A program made the translations under genes and the position numbers. This document shows, in pieces, positions 36,101 through 44,051 of a stretch of 64,000 bases of DNA. This DNA comes from Bacteroidota bacterium (GTDB taxonomy: Bacteria; Bacteroidota; Ignavibacteria; Ignavibacteriales; Ignavibacteriaceae): contig JAKAKL010000067.1 of NCBI GenBank assembly GCA_021824565.1, forward strand, positions 25,955-89,954. Direction: 5' to 3'. A model generated the notes under the pieces. The model had not been told where the DNA came from and did no database searches. It worked only from the letters and a program-made list of their open reading frames with translations. Position 1 is the stretch's first letter. Each line of letters begins with the position of its first letter.

Positions 36101-38586
36101 TAATATGGCAAAGAGTAATCTGTCCATGCATTATTTACTTTTGCCCTTACCTGCCAGTAATATTGCGTTCCGCTTGAAATTGTCCCTGCAGGTAAGGTGA
36201 TTGAGTTATTTGTTATATTATCATTATTATATTCAAGTTGATAAGCATTATTATTAAACAAGTACAACTGCAAACCGTAACTTGTTGCTGAAGTAATTTT
36301 ATCCCAAAGGAACAAGGGAGTTAATGTTGAGATTGTGTAACCGGGTGAGGAATTGTTACCAGGCGAAATTAATGAAACTAAGGTAGGCATTGAGCATGAT
36401 TGGAAAAGCCACCCATTGTTATTTCCAAGATTCTGGCTATTACCTGCGTAAAATGAAGCACCGCCTGTTACAGTTGAATTAGTTATATTTACATAGTTTA
36501 AGCATACTATACCAGATGATTTATACAGAGTACCTCCGCTTATTGAAGCCAAACTTCCTGCTGTTCCATTACAAGTAAAGGTTCCGTTAATAGTTTGTGT
36601 ACCGTTGATGGTTGTTGTGCTGCTTGTTCCCAGCATCAGGTTATTAAAAGTATTATCACCAAAAATGTTACTATTATCTGCAAAGGAGACATTATGAAAA
36701 ACCGTATTACCACTACATTGCAAGGATGATTGTCCGATAGTTCCAGAGAAATTAACATCATAGTAGGTTAAGTTGTTTGATACATTATTAATAAAATAAC
36801 CGCCGCTATTATTAACCATATTTATTGTTGAAGTGCCTGAACTGATACTAAGATTGGAACCATTTACAAGCCATCCATACTGACCATTATATGGGTTACC
36901 GCCTGGGAAACTAATATTAATAATCGAAGATCCTAAAATTAAAGAACGTATGCCATTTGCACCGCTATTAAATTGATAAATCTTTACTGTCATATTATTT
37001 GTATTGAGCGCGCCGGTGTTCAAGAAAATGCCATAACCATCTGCCAATGTGAGACTATCTTGCAGAGTCCATTCTCCGCCAAGCCCATCAAAAGAAATTG
37101 AGGATGATAATATTTTTCCGAATGTTTGAATACTATTTCCCGGATCGTTTGACTTAAAATCGATTCCGCCCGTATATGTAACATTCATCGAAGAATTTAG
37201 AGTCAAAGAACCATATATGTTAAGTTGTTGACTTCCACTCAATGTTGGTGTATGTGTTGCACCTGTCCAGTTCATGGATTTACAATATGCTGTCTGATCT
37301 ATGTTTATTGTTTGTCCTCCTCCTCCGAAAGAGTTGGCATCAAAGTAAACATTGTCAAAGGGGCTGGGAATGCAGTTAATGCTTGTACCTCCGCTAGTCA
37401 ATGACCAATGAAATGCATCCGTCCAGTTACCACCATTACCTATCCAATAAAGATTTCGTGTAGGAGGATAGTTCATACTCCAGCCGTTATTGCCGCCGAA
37501 ATCTACTACATCATTCGCGGTAAAGACAGCGCCGCCTGTTGCAGTTACACCTTGTAAACGGACATAATCTATAGTAACACTGCCGCTTGATTTTTTCAAT
37601 GTACCTCCCGATAGGCTTGCTGGAACTGAACAAGTTCCATTACAAGTAAAGGTTCCGTTAATAGTTTGTGTACCGTTGATGGTTGTTGTGCTGCTTGTTC
37701 CCAGCATCAGGTTATTAAAAGTATTATCACCAAAAATGTTACTATTATCTGCAAAGGAGACATTATGAAAAACCGTATTACCACTACATTGCAAGGATGA
37801 TTGTCCGATAGTTCCAGAGAAATTAACATCATAGTAGGTTAAGTTGTTTGATACATTATTAATAAAATAACCGCCGCTATTATTAACCATATTTATTGTT
37901 GAAGTGCCTGAACTGATACTAAGATTGGAACCATTTACAAGCCATCCATACTGACCATTATATGGGTTACCGCCTGGGAAACTAATATTAATAATCGAAG
38001 ATCCTAAAATTAAAGAACGTATGCCATTTGCACCGCTATTAAATTGATAAATCTTTACTGTCATATTATTTGTATTGAGCGCGCCGGTGTTCAAGAAAAT
38101 GCCATAACCATCTGCCAATGTGAGACTATCTTGCAGAGTCCATTCTCCGCCAAGCCCATCAAAAGAAATTGAGGATGATAATATTTTTCCGAATGTTTGA
38201 ATACTATTTCCCGGATCGTTTGACTTAAAATCGATTCCGCCCGTATATGTAACATTCATCGAAGAATTTAGAGTCAAAGAACCATATATGTTAAGTTGTT
38301 GACTGCCGCTTAGTGAAGAATTAGTCGCTGCACCTGTCCAGTCCATAGACTTACAGTACGCAGCTTGATCTATATTTACTGTTTGTCCTCCACCTCCGAA
38401 AGAGTTGGCATCAAAGTAAACATTATCGTTTTGAGTAGGAATAGTATTGCTAGAAGTGCCCCCACTTGTTAATGACCAATGATTAGGGTCGCTCCAGTTA
38501 CCGCCGTTGCCAACCCAATAGAGGTCAGCAGCATTAACGTTAATAAATGTAATAATAATAGCAAAAAGAAGTAAAAAATATTTCAT
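33145..38586 (-). CDS. Giant secreted protein: duplicated N-terminal domain, FN3, lipase-like and T9SS domains
   Basis: The product is 1813 aa from the ATG at 38586 (GGAGGA upstream). A signal peptide (YFLLLFAIIITFINVNA) is followed by two copies of a 357-residue unit, each opening GNGGNW...HWSLTSGGTS; much of the two copies is identical in DNA. Then come an FN3-like domain (about 740-840), further Ig-like beta domains, and an alpha/beta hydrolase region with VVLVYGLNGTPSTWDSYV, nucleophile motif GHSMGG near residue 1270 and ITLDTPHDGSPF. A T9SS sorting domain ends the protein (LYQNYPNPFNPSTVIKY). It is probably a surface-attached esterase/lipase with binding modules; the substrate is unknown. 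Confidence 0.85.
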   Translation of the reverse strand: MKYFLLLFAIIITFINVNAADLYWVGNGGNWSDPNHWSLTSGGTSSNTIPTQNDNVYFDANSFGGGGQTVNIDQAAYCKSMDWTGAATNSSLSGSQQLNIYGSLTLNSSMNVTYTGGIDFKSNDPGNSIQTFGKILSSSISFDGLGGEWTLQDSLTLADGYGIFLNTGALNTNNMTVKIYQFNSGANGIRSLILGSSIINISFPGGNPYNGQYGWLVNGSNLSISSGTSTINMVNNSGGYFINNVSNNLTYYDVNFSGTIGQSSLQCSGNTVFHNVSFADNSNIFGDNTFNNLMLGTSSTTTINGTQTINGTFTCNGTCSVPASLSGGTLKKSSGSVTIDYVRLQGVTATGGAVFTANDVVDFGGNNGWSMNYPPTRNLYWIGNGGNWTDAFHWSLTSGGTSINCIPSPFDNVYFDANSFGGGGQTINIDQTAYCKSMNWTGATHTPTLSGSQQLNIYGSLTLNSSMNVTYTGGIDFKSNDPGNSIQTFGKILSSSISFDGLGGEWTLQDSLTLADGYGIFLNTGALNTNNMTVKIYQFNSGANGIRSLILGSSIINISFPGGNPYNGQYGWLVNGSNLSISSGTSTINMVNNSGGYFINNVSNNLTYYDVNFSGTIGQSSLQCSGNTVFHNVSFADNSNIFGDNTFNNLMLGTSSTTTINGTQTINGTFTCNGTAGSLASISGGTLYKSSGIVCLNYVNITNSTVTGGASFYAGNSQNLGNNNGWLFQSCSMPTLVSLISPGNNSSPGYTISTLTPLFLWDKITSATSYGLQLYLFNNNAYQLEYNNDNITNNSITLPAGTISSGTQYYWQVRAKVNNAWTDYSLPYYFNVSAAALTPIILLSSSSVQTGGELVFTGINFSINNQAKAIITSNNGFDTTITIATNNIGYLTNSLSFTTPGIYNIYCIDINTGNLSNSKSFEVKGVVVTNFNIIFPYSGYKAIVNEPILVEWQDKLIPGTNYPILGSQRGYNFLIDISSDGGNNWQVIDTLSGYDDLYNLQTFSKLITIAVSSSNYLIRIRDGYMNNRNTVNVPIQVLSAGASNLTTDFLWAYSYPTNNGEPVGAVTDGTSRFYIRASDKNKSISQVTFTLFDSVDNNNETRTLGKLMKAMNISTYDTEANNANQLTVTISQPQVNNEFWCWYVAPDDFVGSNPSESNLLSREVFVRITAKYSDGSSNEIVKKITVKRPPVVLVYGLNGTPSTWDSYVANPSFKSKFQGNFTILTIGAQSSFDDNANSILSPFSSASFSIPGVIEKTRKTGFACNQVYYVGHSMGGIILRYAETYYPNNFFIQSNYYKGFINKFITLDTPHDGSPFANILESKLSVMSAVDIVAKLFDINEIDKFYTRGALLINGIQPAIKDLKMNSYNINSTSYKSHVFVGDIINGTDNLASLPVNTLTNLNINLDIRLLLSILYPGPTGLQNLDYDFLSLCGNSISNSDLIVPLNSQLSGLAIGSSLTTYTINFHSQAVGSPSIEMNSADSVAALLDVPISSSVWGNLPALQKISTNFMTKSAPPKILEDTSFITIYAPHNLDTLYIDSLFNLTFSLSDTVNLKKILIIYQDKFIEDTTIQTNYNYTLSVSNNNIDTQKVAILAYYSVNDTTIVSGKTVSVFIKPNSNPTEIKSKDTFVYLLNNEDYDPDIIIYFDKFIGEIGNAGTALNITIADPDILSYNSLTKKITALKGGETSAVVEYRGLKDTVYFKVNGDNIVGIPGGGNNSGSSGVPNSFALYQNYPNPFNPSTVIKYSVPTLTKVTIKIFDLLGREIKTLVDEEKTAGNYEVQFNASNLSSGVYFYRIQAGDFMQTKKLILLK
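36563..37233. repeat. 671-bp intragenic direct repeat, copy A
   Basis: As far as I can read it, this segment is identical to 37634-38304, offset by exactly 1071 bp (357 codons). The flanking parts of the 1071-bp period are clearly diverged. Confidence 0.9.
37634..38304. repeat. 671-bp intragenic direct repeat, copy B
   Basis: Partner of 36563-37233. Identity begins at GTTCCATTACAAG and ends at AGTTGTTGACT. Sharp edges inside a longer diverged duplication suggest recent gene conversion or a recent unequal exchange. Confidence 0.9.
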
Positions 38587-39161
38587 TTGTTCCTCCAATT
38601 CATATAATTTACACCAATTGGTTAATTATAAGGCTAACAGCCGTTTATATTTTTATATAAAAAGAATAATTATTCCTATTCTCATCCTTGCACAGAGTTT
38701 CCCTGCACATTACTCCTCAATGCAATTCTCCTCCGCCCACTCTGCGCTTCCGCGCGGGTCTCCGCGAGAAACAAAAACACTTCACTGTTTTCCGAAAAAT
38801 GTCTTCTTTAGCTTTAGCGGCGACCTTCAAAGTTACTAATGAGAAATATTCACCTATAAAGATTGCCATTCTATTTTTGCAACTTTGAAGGTCACAGACA
38901 ATTTGTTTCGCCGGGATTTAAAACTCTGTGGCTCTCTGTGAATCCTCGGTGGAACTCTGTGTCACCATTCCTCAAACCACTTACGCTTAATTACCCGCAA
39001 ACAGAGAGCCGGCGTAACAGAACTCTCCGGCACACCGTCTCATTTATTTACTTCACATCTCACCGCCGCTTTTTTCACGTCAGCTAATGACCAATGACAA
39101 TTGACCATTGACCACCTATATGTAATTAGGACAACACACAAACAATTAACTGCAAACTATC
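38587..39161. other. Gene-free stretch with dispersed low-complexity repeats
   Basis: 575 bp without a credible gene. It contains CTCTGTG-type repeats (CTCTGTGGCTCTCTGTG near 38929, AACTCTGTGTCAC near 38952) and four 7-bp TGACNAN units at 39088-39115. Short plus-strand frames here have no ribosome sites or recognisable products. Confidence 0.55.
39088..39115. repeat. 7-bp tandem array, TGACNAN type
   Basis: Four heptamers: TGACCAA, TGACAAT, TGACCAT, TGACCAC. It has the same period as the other heptamer arrays but a different core. Confidence 0.65.
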
Positions 39162-39542
39162 CTATTTATTCGGTTTAGGTTTTCTTACCGGGTGTTTTCT
39201 TGCAGAAGACCTGGTGCCGCCAAGTTGTTCAATTTCAACTGCATCATCTCCAAACTGCCCGGGTGCAGCAGCAAGTACTGCGGTATACATTTTTTCAAGC
39301 GCGTCTTCTTCAGCGTTAAGCTCGCTTGCTATGTTGTCCGCAGTCTTTAAAGTTGAATTATATAAATCAAGTTTATCATCGCATACTTTAATTTGCGCTC
39401 TCATTGTTACTGCCGTTAGCGGTCTATCCACGCTGCCGTAGTTTATTTGTGTTTTCTTATTAGTATCTATAAGCTCCATCGTTTTAGCTCTGCCCTCTGC
39501 TTTTGTCACTGTTCGCGACCGGTCTCTTCCTGGAAATGCCAT
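39162..39542 (-). CDS. Small soluble hypothetical protein
   Basis: The product is 126 aa. A strong AGGAG precedes the ATG. The middle is predicted helical (DDKLDLYNSTLKTADNIASE) and acidic (NAEEDALEKMYTAVLAA), and the C-terminus is very basic (RKHPVRKPKPNK), as in nucleic-acid-binding tails. There is no signal peptide or membrane segment, and no family was recognised. It is isolated: repeat-rich gene-free DNA lies on both sides. Confidence 0.65.
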   Translation of the reverse strand: MAFPGRDRSRTVTKAEGRAKTMELIDTNKKTQINYGSVDRPLTAVTMRAQIKVCDDKLDLYNSTLKTADNIASELNAEEDALEKMYTAVLAAAPGQFGDDAVEIEQLGGTRSSARKHPVRKPKPNK

Positions 39543-39658
39543 TGTCTTTCTCCTTATATAATTAATATTTTGTTTAATTATTTGTTTAGAATGAGCGCCA
39601 AATTTGTTAAAAACTCATAAAGTTATGATGTTTTAAGATTTTATTTTTATTTCAATAC

Positions 39659-39931
39659 ATTGTGATTTTAAAACTGACCACTCTGTTTTAAATACAGAAT
39701 GATTTGCATTAACTACTGACCTCTATGTTTTAATTACTAAACTCTCTGTTTTAAAAGCAAAATCCCTCGCATTTATTACAAAGGCTTCTGCAATAAATGC
39801 ACAAACAACGTTTTTAAATGCAGAAGAGATTAAAGTAAAGGCAAGTCGCTCCGAACTTAATTCAATTCGATTTGTTTTTTCTTCAAACCGAATTGAAGCT
39901 AAATCAAAAGCCTTTGCTTTTACTTCTCTTC
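39659..39931. repeat. Degenerate 21-bp periodic array (AT-rich type)
   Basis: Thirteen consecutive 21-mers can be laid out without a gap. The clearest share a CTNTGTTTTAAATNC core (CACTCTGTTTTAAATACAGAA, minus one base, and CTCTCTGTTTTAAAAGCAAA). Translated, one frame gives loose heptads LCFKYRM/LCFNYxT. The period equals that of the 3330-3645 array although the sequence is unrelated. Confidence 0.65.
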
Positions 39932-40384
39932 ATTATAATTCTTTGATGAAATGAATGGAAATAAAAAATTATCCGGCTGAATAAAAGCAGCCGTTCTTCA
40001 TATTATCTTTCTTACAGTACTTTCAAAGAACAACGCAGCAGTGCATCAAAGCCGGATCGTCTTCTTAATACATCGTAATATCTTAACCTAAAAACATCAA
40101 ATCATTTTATAAATATGGAACTCGGACATAAAGCCCGGAATAAAGCTGCGTACCCTAAGTTGTGAACTAACTGCCATCAATAAGACCAGCAGGCAATTAG
40201 TTCCTGCGTCTCTCGTAGTTGTTGTGTGCGTTAGTGAATAAAAAAAGATTAAACAAATTATATCCCTTATCAATTAAGTAATTTAATCCGTGATTAAAAT
40301 ATTTATTTCTTTTTTAAATAACAAATACTTTTTTAAATAAATTAATTATAGTTCCGCCCTTTATGAATATAAATGTTGATCAAG

Positions 40385-40490
40385 ACTAAACAATAATTTC
40401 TTTGTGAACCTTAGTGACTTAGCGTCTTCGCGGCAAAGGAGGCTTAACAAAAAAACCTTGCCACAAAGTCACAAAGACACAAAGTAAACG
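40385..40490. repeat. Dispersed CACAAAG/CTTTGTG repeat
   Basis: TTTGTGAACCTTAGTGACTT on the left is roughly mirrored by GCCACAAAGTCACAAAGACA on the right, about 50 bp apart. There is no T tract and no coding potential. It is probably an old mobile or slippage-derived element. Confidence 0.5.
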
Positions 40491-40528
40491 CAAAGCCCGC
40501 CTTTCAATTACCTGCAAATTATAATTGC

Positions 40529-41398
40529 TCATTTAGTTTCTTCAGCGACAACAAGCAGACCAAGCATTCCAAGGTCACTATATAATAACGGCGCTAAGAT
40601 CGGCGCGAAAGCTAGGATCCTTTCGAGGCTAAGCGCGCCTGTTCCCGCTAAATCAGATGCAAGATGAAAACCAAAACCAAGCACGCCGACTATAACGGCG
40701 GCAATCATTGTCCAGAAATATACATTCTCATCTCCTTTGGACCATTCTTTTGCCGCGGCAAGATACAATACAACCGAAGATGAAAATAAACCGAAAACTA
40801 TCGGGATCATTTTATAAAATGTATAACCATACTGCGCATGATCAATAATAGAAGTAACCGCGCTTGCCGCAAACCCGAGTCCGACCAGCCATAAAAAATG
40901 CCTGTCTCTTGAAATAGGCGCCTTTATAATTCCTACTCCCGGAACTTTTAACATACCCGGCTCATCATTAATTTCTTGAGTAACCGCGTATAATCCAAGC
41001 AATGAGATTCCCGCAAAAGCCAAAGGCGCTAAAATGGGCGATCCGAAAACAACCCACGCCCACGTTAAATAACCTTCCGGGTTCAGAACCGCATAAGCAT
41101 GAAATGCCGTACCAAGAACTCCGACTATTATTCCGGTCAGCATAAGAGCTATATGAATTAATGCAGTCCATTTTTTAGGCTGCGTCTGCATTGCTATAAC
41201 TAAACAAGAAATCGCGCCGAACGGAAAATAAATTATTGGTATCCATTCATAGACCGGTATGTAATCATTAATTGAATGTGCAAGAACGACATCAATACCG
41301 GTAAATAATAAGTTCATTCCGACAAAGAATAGGAGCAAACGATTCTTAGCCACTGGAAGTTTTATATCAGCTAAATGGAAAATATTAATGCTGCTCAT
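40529..41398 (-). CDS. Eight-TM membrane protein with internal 4-TM duplication, partner of octaheme cytochrome
   Basis: The product is 289 aa with eight hydrophobic helices. The halves are related: IVGVLGTAFHAYAVL with GSPILAPLAFAGISLLGLYA in the first half, IVGVLGFGFHLASDL with FAPILAPLLYSDLGMLGLLV in the second. Each half keeps a Phe-His inside a helix (candidate heme ligands, but this is inference). Its start overlaps the stop of the octaheme cytochrome gene by four bases (ATGA), so the two are translationally coupled. A quinol-oxidising or quinone-reducing membrane anchor for the cytochrome would fit the context. No named family was recognised. Confidence 0.75.
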   Translation of the reverse strand: MSSINIFHLADIKLPVAKNRLLLFFVGMNLLFTGIDVVLAHSINDYIPVYEWIPIIYFPFGAISCLVIAMQTQPKKWTALIHIALMLTGIIVGVLGTAFHAYAVLNPEGYLTWAWVVFGSPILAPLAFAGISLLGLYAVTQEINDEPGMLKVPGVGIIKAPISRDRHFLWLVGLGFAASAVTSIIDHAQYGYTFYKMIPIVFGLFSSSVVLYLAAAKEWSKGDENVYFWTMIAAVIVGVLGFGFHLASDLAGTGALSLERILAFAPILAPLLYSDLGMLGLLVVAEETK

Positions 41399-42669
41399 CT
41401 TTTCACTCCGTGTTTATGCTCTTCGCGGAGCGCCGCTGCTTCTTCTTTAACTTTTGCGAGCTGTTCCAGGAGCGGATAAACTCCATGCCACTGAACATAA
41501 TCCGGTCCGCCCATATAAGCGCCGAACTTTGCTGTTCTTCCGTAATAATGCCATAGGTCGAACGCGTCGAAGCTTATTTCATTGGCAAAAGGTTTAGAAG
41601 AAATAATACCGTCCTTAACAAGCCCCTGCATTATCTGGGAAGCCTCTTGAACTTTTGAATTTACAAAAGCAGTAACGCTGTCGGCTTTGGAATACTGTTC
41701 ATCGATAAAATCATTTGAATGGCAATTGGCGCAAATAGCTTTCATTGCCTCGCGTCCTTCAAATGAATTTGGACGGTCTTTGGAAACCGCGGCAAATAAA
41801 AATTTAGAAAGCCTTTGTCCTACATCGTGAGTCGTGCTTTGATTGCCGAATCCGCTCATATGGCATGTAGCGCAGGTAGGAGCAGGCATATCTTTTGTCG
41901 TAAGCCGTCCTGGCTTTTGACTCCAGTTCCATTTCGCTCCGTCTGTCTGGTACATTACTCCATGAGCCGATTCATGATATATTTCCATCTGCGGATGATC
42001 GGGTCCGAGATGACACTGCCCGCATACTTCCGGCTTTCGAACCTGCTCTATAGAAAATTCATGTCGTAAATGGCATTTGCTGCAGTTGCCAATACTGCCG
42101 TCTGCATTAGGCTTTCCGATTGAATGGCACGTTTGACATGCAGCCTTTGTAACGGATGGACCTTCAATATCAAACAAAGAATTTCTTGCGGCTGTTATAA
42201 TACCTTTATCATCTTTATTGACTTCGGGTATCTGCTCGATAAGCTTTTGCTGGTCGTGATTAAAATCAGAAAATCCGCTCAGCGCAACCCAAGCTGGACC
42301 GCTGTGCCTGCTGTTTTCAAATTGCCTCGTTTCTGCCGGATGACATTTGGCGCATTGTTTCGGCGTCGGAGATGAAGTAATAAAAAATCCTTCGTGCTCT
42401 TTCCCCATAGGATTCGCTTTATCCACAACATGGCAGTCTTCACACCTTACGCCTGAGCGAGCCATTGTGCTTTGTGCAAACTGCTGTACTATATCCGGCG
42501 TGACGCGCTTATGGCATGACGCGCATTTATCGGCGCCGCTGTATGATACTTCCGCGCCTTTCTGCTTTTCCCCGCCGCCCGGGAGATTTGTGAATAAGAA
42601 AATAATGAGCAGAACTATTAAAGTTACTATGCTTCCTACTATAAATGTTCTTGGTATTTTTTGCGACAT
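41395..42669 (-). CDS. HAO-like octaheme cytochrome c
   Basis: The product is 424 aa. An N-terminal TM segment (VGSIVTLIVLLIIFLFTNLP) exports and anchors the protein. Eight CxxCH heme sites are present: CASCH, CEDCH, CAKCH, CQTCH, CSKCH, CGQCH, CATCH and CANCH. The order, the early GADKCASCHKRVTPDIVQQF and the late AKFGAYMGGPDYVQWHGVY resemble the hydroxylamine oxidoreductase family. The tyrosine that cross-links heme P460 in true HAO could not be confirmed, so a reductive role (nitrite, NO or hydroxylamine reduction) is more likely in an anaerobe. It is periplasmic and coupled to the eight-TM gene downstream. Confidence 0.85.
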   Translation of the reverse strand: MSQKIPRTFIVGSIVTLIVLLIIFLFTNLPGGGEKQKGAEVSYSGADKCASCHKRVTPDIVQQFAQSTMARSGVRCEDCHVVDKANPMGKEHEGFFITSSPTPKQCAKCHPAETRQFENSRHSGPAWVALSGFSDFNHDQQKLIEQIPEVNKDDKGIITAARNSLFDIEGPSVTKAACQTCHSIGKPNADGSIGNCSKCHLRHEFSIEQVRKPEVCGQCHLGPDHPQMEIYHESAHGVMYQTDGAKWNWSQKPGRLTTKDMPAPTCATCHMSGFGNQSTTHDVGQRLSKFLFAAVSKDRPNSFEGREAMKAICANCHSNDFIDEQYSKADSVTAFVNSKVQEASQIMQGLVKDGIISSKPFANEISFDAFDLWHYYGRTAKFGAYMGGPDYVQWHGVYPLLEQLAKVKEEAAALREEHKHGVKR

Positions 42670-42791
42670 AATTTCACCTAAACTTTTGGATACATTAAAA
42701 TAAGACTTTTTACTCTGATTATCAAGTACTCTCCTTTCTTCGCGTCTTATAGTTGCTGCTGTTTGCCCTACTGTCCTTTTAATTTTTTTGC

Positions 42792-42874
42792 AGGAACATC
42801 ATTTATGATGTTCCTTATTTAATATTCACGTAGGAATTTGATTTACCTGTCAGGACCTGGAAGGATGAAATTCT
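42792..42874. repeat. Two REP-like palindromes (GGAACATCA short form, GGAATTTGAT long form)
   Basis: Short form 42792-42815: AGGAACATCA and TGATGTTCCT around TTTA. Long form about 42830-42874: GTAG head, GAATTTGAT arm, inner ACCTGTCAGGACCTGG, then ATGAAATTC. Confidence 0.8.
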
Positions 42875-42997
42875 TTTCATTTACCAAATTCATTTGGTTT
42901 ATTAAATTATTTCCATTTTCAAAACTCATCATACATATGAATTTATTTTTTTACAGAAATATCATTTATGTTCCTTGTTATTTCAATTATTGTTAAA

Positions 42998-43021
42998 GAA
43001 TTTCATGAATGAAATTCCTAC
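42998..43021 (-). repeat. REP-like palindrome
   Basis: GAATTTCAT and ATGAAATTC arms with a CCTAC tail, i.e. GTAGG on the minus strand. Confidence 0.85.
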
Positions 43022-43056
43022 AGAACCAAAAACATTTATACAAAAACCAATAACAT

Positions 43057-43140
43057 GTAGGAACATCATTTATGATGTTCCTTATTTAATTTTCATGTCG
43101 GAATTTAATTTACCTGTCAGGACCTGGAGGGATGAAATTC
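43057..43140 (+). repeat. Two REP-like palindromes
   Basis: GTAG plus GAACATCA/TGATGTTC (43057-43080), then a long form with GTCG head and inner ACCTGTCAGGACCTGG (about 43097-43140). Confidence 0.8.
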
Positions 43141-43157
43141 TTTTTGGTTTTAAATAT

Positions 43158-43502
43158 TTAATTAATCTCGTTAAGATGTTTTTGGAGTGCTTTTTTAAGA
43201 GGCTCAAGTTCATTTTGTACGATAAACCAGATAATAGAAATGTCCACTGAAAAATATTCATGAATGATTCTATTTCTAATCCCCTTTATTTTCTGCCAGG
43301 GAATATCTTTAAATTTATTTTGTATATCCGGCGGGATATTTTTGGATGCTTCCCCTATTATTTCAATATTTCTTACTACGGCGTCTATTACCTGTGAACT
43401 TACTGCAAAATCTTCAAATGAAAATCCCTTAGTATATTCTTCAATTTTATTAATACTCTCGATTATATCATCAAAAAGTAATTTCGATTCTCTCTTAGAC
43501 AT
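43158..43502 (-). CDS. hepT: HepT-type HEPN toxin (DUF86)
   Basis: This 114-aa, all-helical HEPN protein has the RX4HXY signature RNRIIHEY near residue 80. Arg and His form the ribonuclease site, and the Tyr is the residue adenylylated by the partner nucleotidyltransferase in studied MntA/HepT systems. It overlaps the MntA gene by 8 bases, in the usual order antitoxin then toxin. A stand-alone regulatory HEPN is possible, but the pairing is classical. It sits just downstream of the second REP pair in the accessory island. Confidence 0.9.
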   Translation of the reverse strand: MSKRESKLLFDDIIESINKIEEYTKGFSFEDFAVSSQVIDAVVRNIEIIGEASKNIPPDIQNKFKDIPWQKIKGIRNRIIHEYFSVDISIIWFIVQNELEPLKKALQKHLNEIN

Positions 43503-43785
43503 AAATAAGGTCTTGCTTTATATATTCAAACATACGCGGTTTAATCGCATTTGGAGTAACCAGATCAACCTTAACGCCTAATATATCTTCAAGCTCGTCT
43601 CCAAGTATGACAAAATCAAGTCCGATAGGCTTTTCAAATTCTACTAATATATCTATGTCGCTAACCTCTGCAGCATCACCTCTTGCAACTGAACCGAAAA
43701 TACCTATACTTTTTATATGATATTTATCCGAAAGTTTCTGTTTGCTTTTCTCAAGAAGCTTTTTTATTTCATTTAAATTTTTCAT
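43495..43785 (-). CDS. mntA: MntA-type minimal nucleotidyltransferase antitoxin
   Basis: The product is 96 aa. It has the polymerase-beta-like signature GSVARGD followed by SDIDILVEF, with both metal-binding aspartates in DID and a third Asp in KVDLVTP. It is predicted to transfer AMP to the HepT tyrosine and so neutralise the RNase. The first helix (LNEIKKLLEKSKQKLSDKYH) is typical of the family. Confidence 0.92.
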   Translation of the reverse strand: MKNLNEIKKLLEKSKQKLSDKYHIKSIGIFGSVARGDAAEVSDIDILVEFEKPIGLDFVILGDELEDILGVKVDLVTPNAIKPRMFEYIKQDLIYV

Positions 43786-43843
43786 AATTAATCAAATTAT
43801 TAACACAGCTAAAATAAATTAAACATGTTTTGAGTGCAATACA

Positions 43844-43988
43844 GTAGGAACATCATTTATGATGTTCCTTGTTTAATTTTCAAGTAGGAATTTCATTTAC
43901 CTGTCTGGACTTGGACGGATGAAATTCTATTGGTTCTCCTAAAGGAATTTGATCCGCCAGAGGACGGACAGGTAAATCAAATTTCTAC
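43844..43988. repeat. Three REP-like palindromes
   Basis: GTAG plus GAACATCA/TGATGTTC (43844-43868); a long form GTAG, GAATTTCAT, inner CCTGTCTGGACTTGGACGG, ATGAAATTC (43884-43927); and an inverse long form GAATTTGAT, inner CCGCCAGAGGACGGACAGG, ATCAAATT with CTAC tail (43945-43988). The last one abuts the hsdM remnant. Confidence 0.8.
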
Positions 43989-44050
43989 AAAATATCCCTA
44001 AACGTATTGAATTAATTCCAAGCACGCTGTACTATCGTTGCTGTTGTCAT
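43989..44050 (-). pseudogene. hsdM 5'-end remnant
   Basis: The minus strand reads MTTATIVQRAWN, stop, FNTFRDIL, against MTTATIVQRVWNYCNTLRDD for the intact hsdM at 48429. After about 21 codons it ends in a REP-like palindrome. The ATG is one base from the stop of the RhuM gene, so it preserves an ancestral rhuM-hsdM junction. Confidence 0.85.
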
Positions 44051-44051
44051 A

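Larger units (their letters stand above)
39543..40528. other. Long gene-free region with 21-bp array and dispersed repeat
   Basis: 986 bp with no credible coding frame and no recognisable tRNA or rRNA. The left third holds a 21-bp periodic array (39659-39931). The right end (40385-40490) holds a CACAAAG/TTTGTG dispersed repeat with partial inverted symmetry. The middle shows nothing I can name. Confidence 0.55.
42773..43081. repeat. ~310-bp direct repeat, copy A
   Basis: It aligns over its whole length with 46345-46652 (shared landmarks: GTCCTTTTAAT start, CATTTACCAAATTCATTTGG, CATACATATGAATTTATTTT, CAAAAACCAATAAC). Differences are scattered substitutions and one swapped palindrome interior. 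The two copies have the same orientation and enclose about 3.3 kb. Confidence 0.88.
42670..43157. other. Gene-free region holding direct repeat copy A and REP-like palindromes
   Basis: 488 bp without a gene. It is occupied by one copy of a ~310-bp repeat (42773-43081) and several GTAG-headed palindromes, each listed separately. Confidence 0.6.

Noticed and set aside
38618..39087. Three overlapping plus-strand frames
   Set aside because: Low-complexity CTCTGTG-type repeat DNA, with no ribosome sites and no conserved-looking product.
39543..40528. Search for tRNA, rRNA or riboswitch in the longest gene-free region
   Set aside because: I saw no acceptor/T-arm signature or conserved aptamer; the repeats explain most of the structure.
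43844..43988. Palindromes as transcription terminators for mntA/hepT or rhuM
   Set aside because: Arms are AT-rich, lack consistent T tracts, occur in both orientations and inside genes, so a mobile REP-like explanation fits better.
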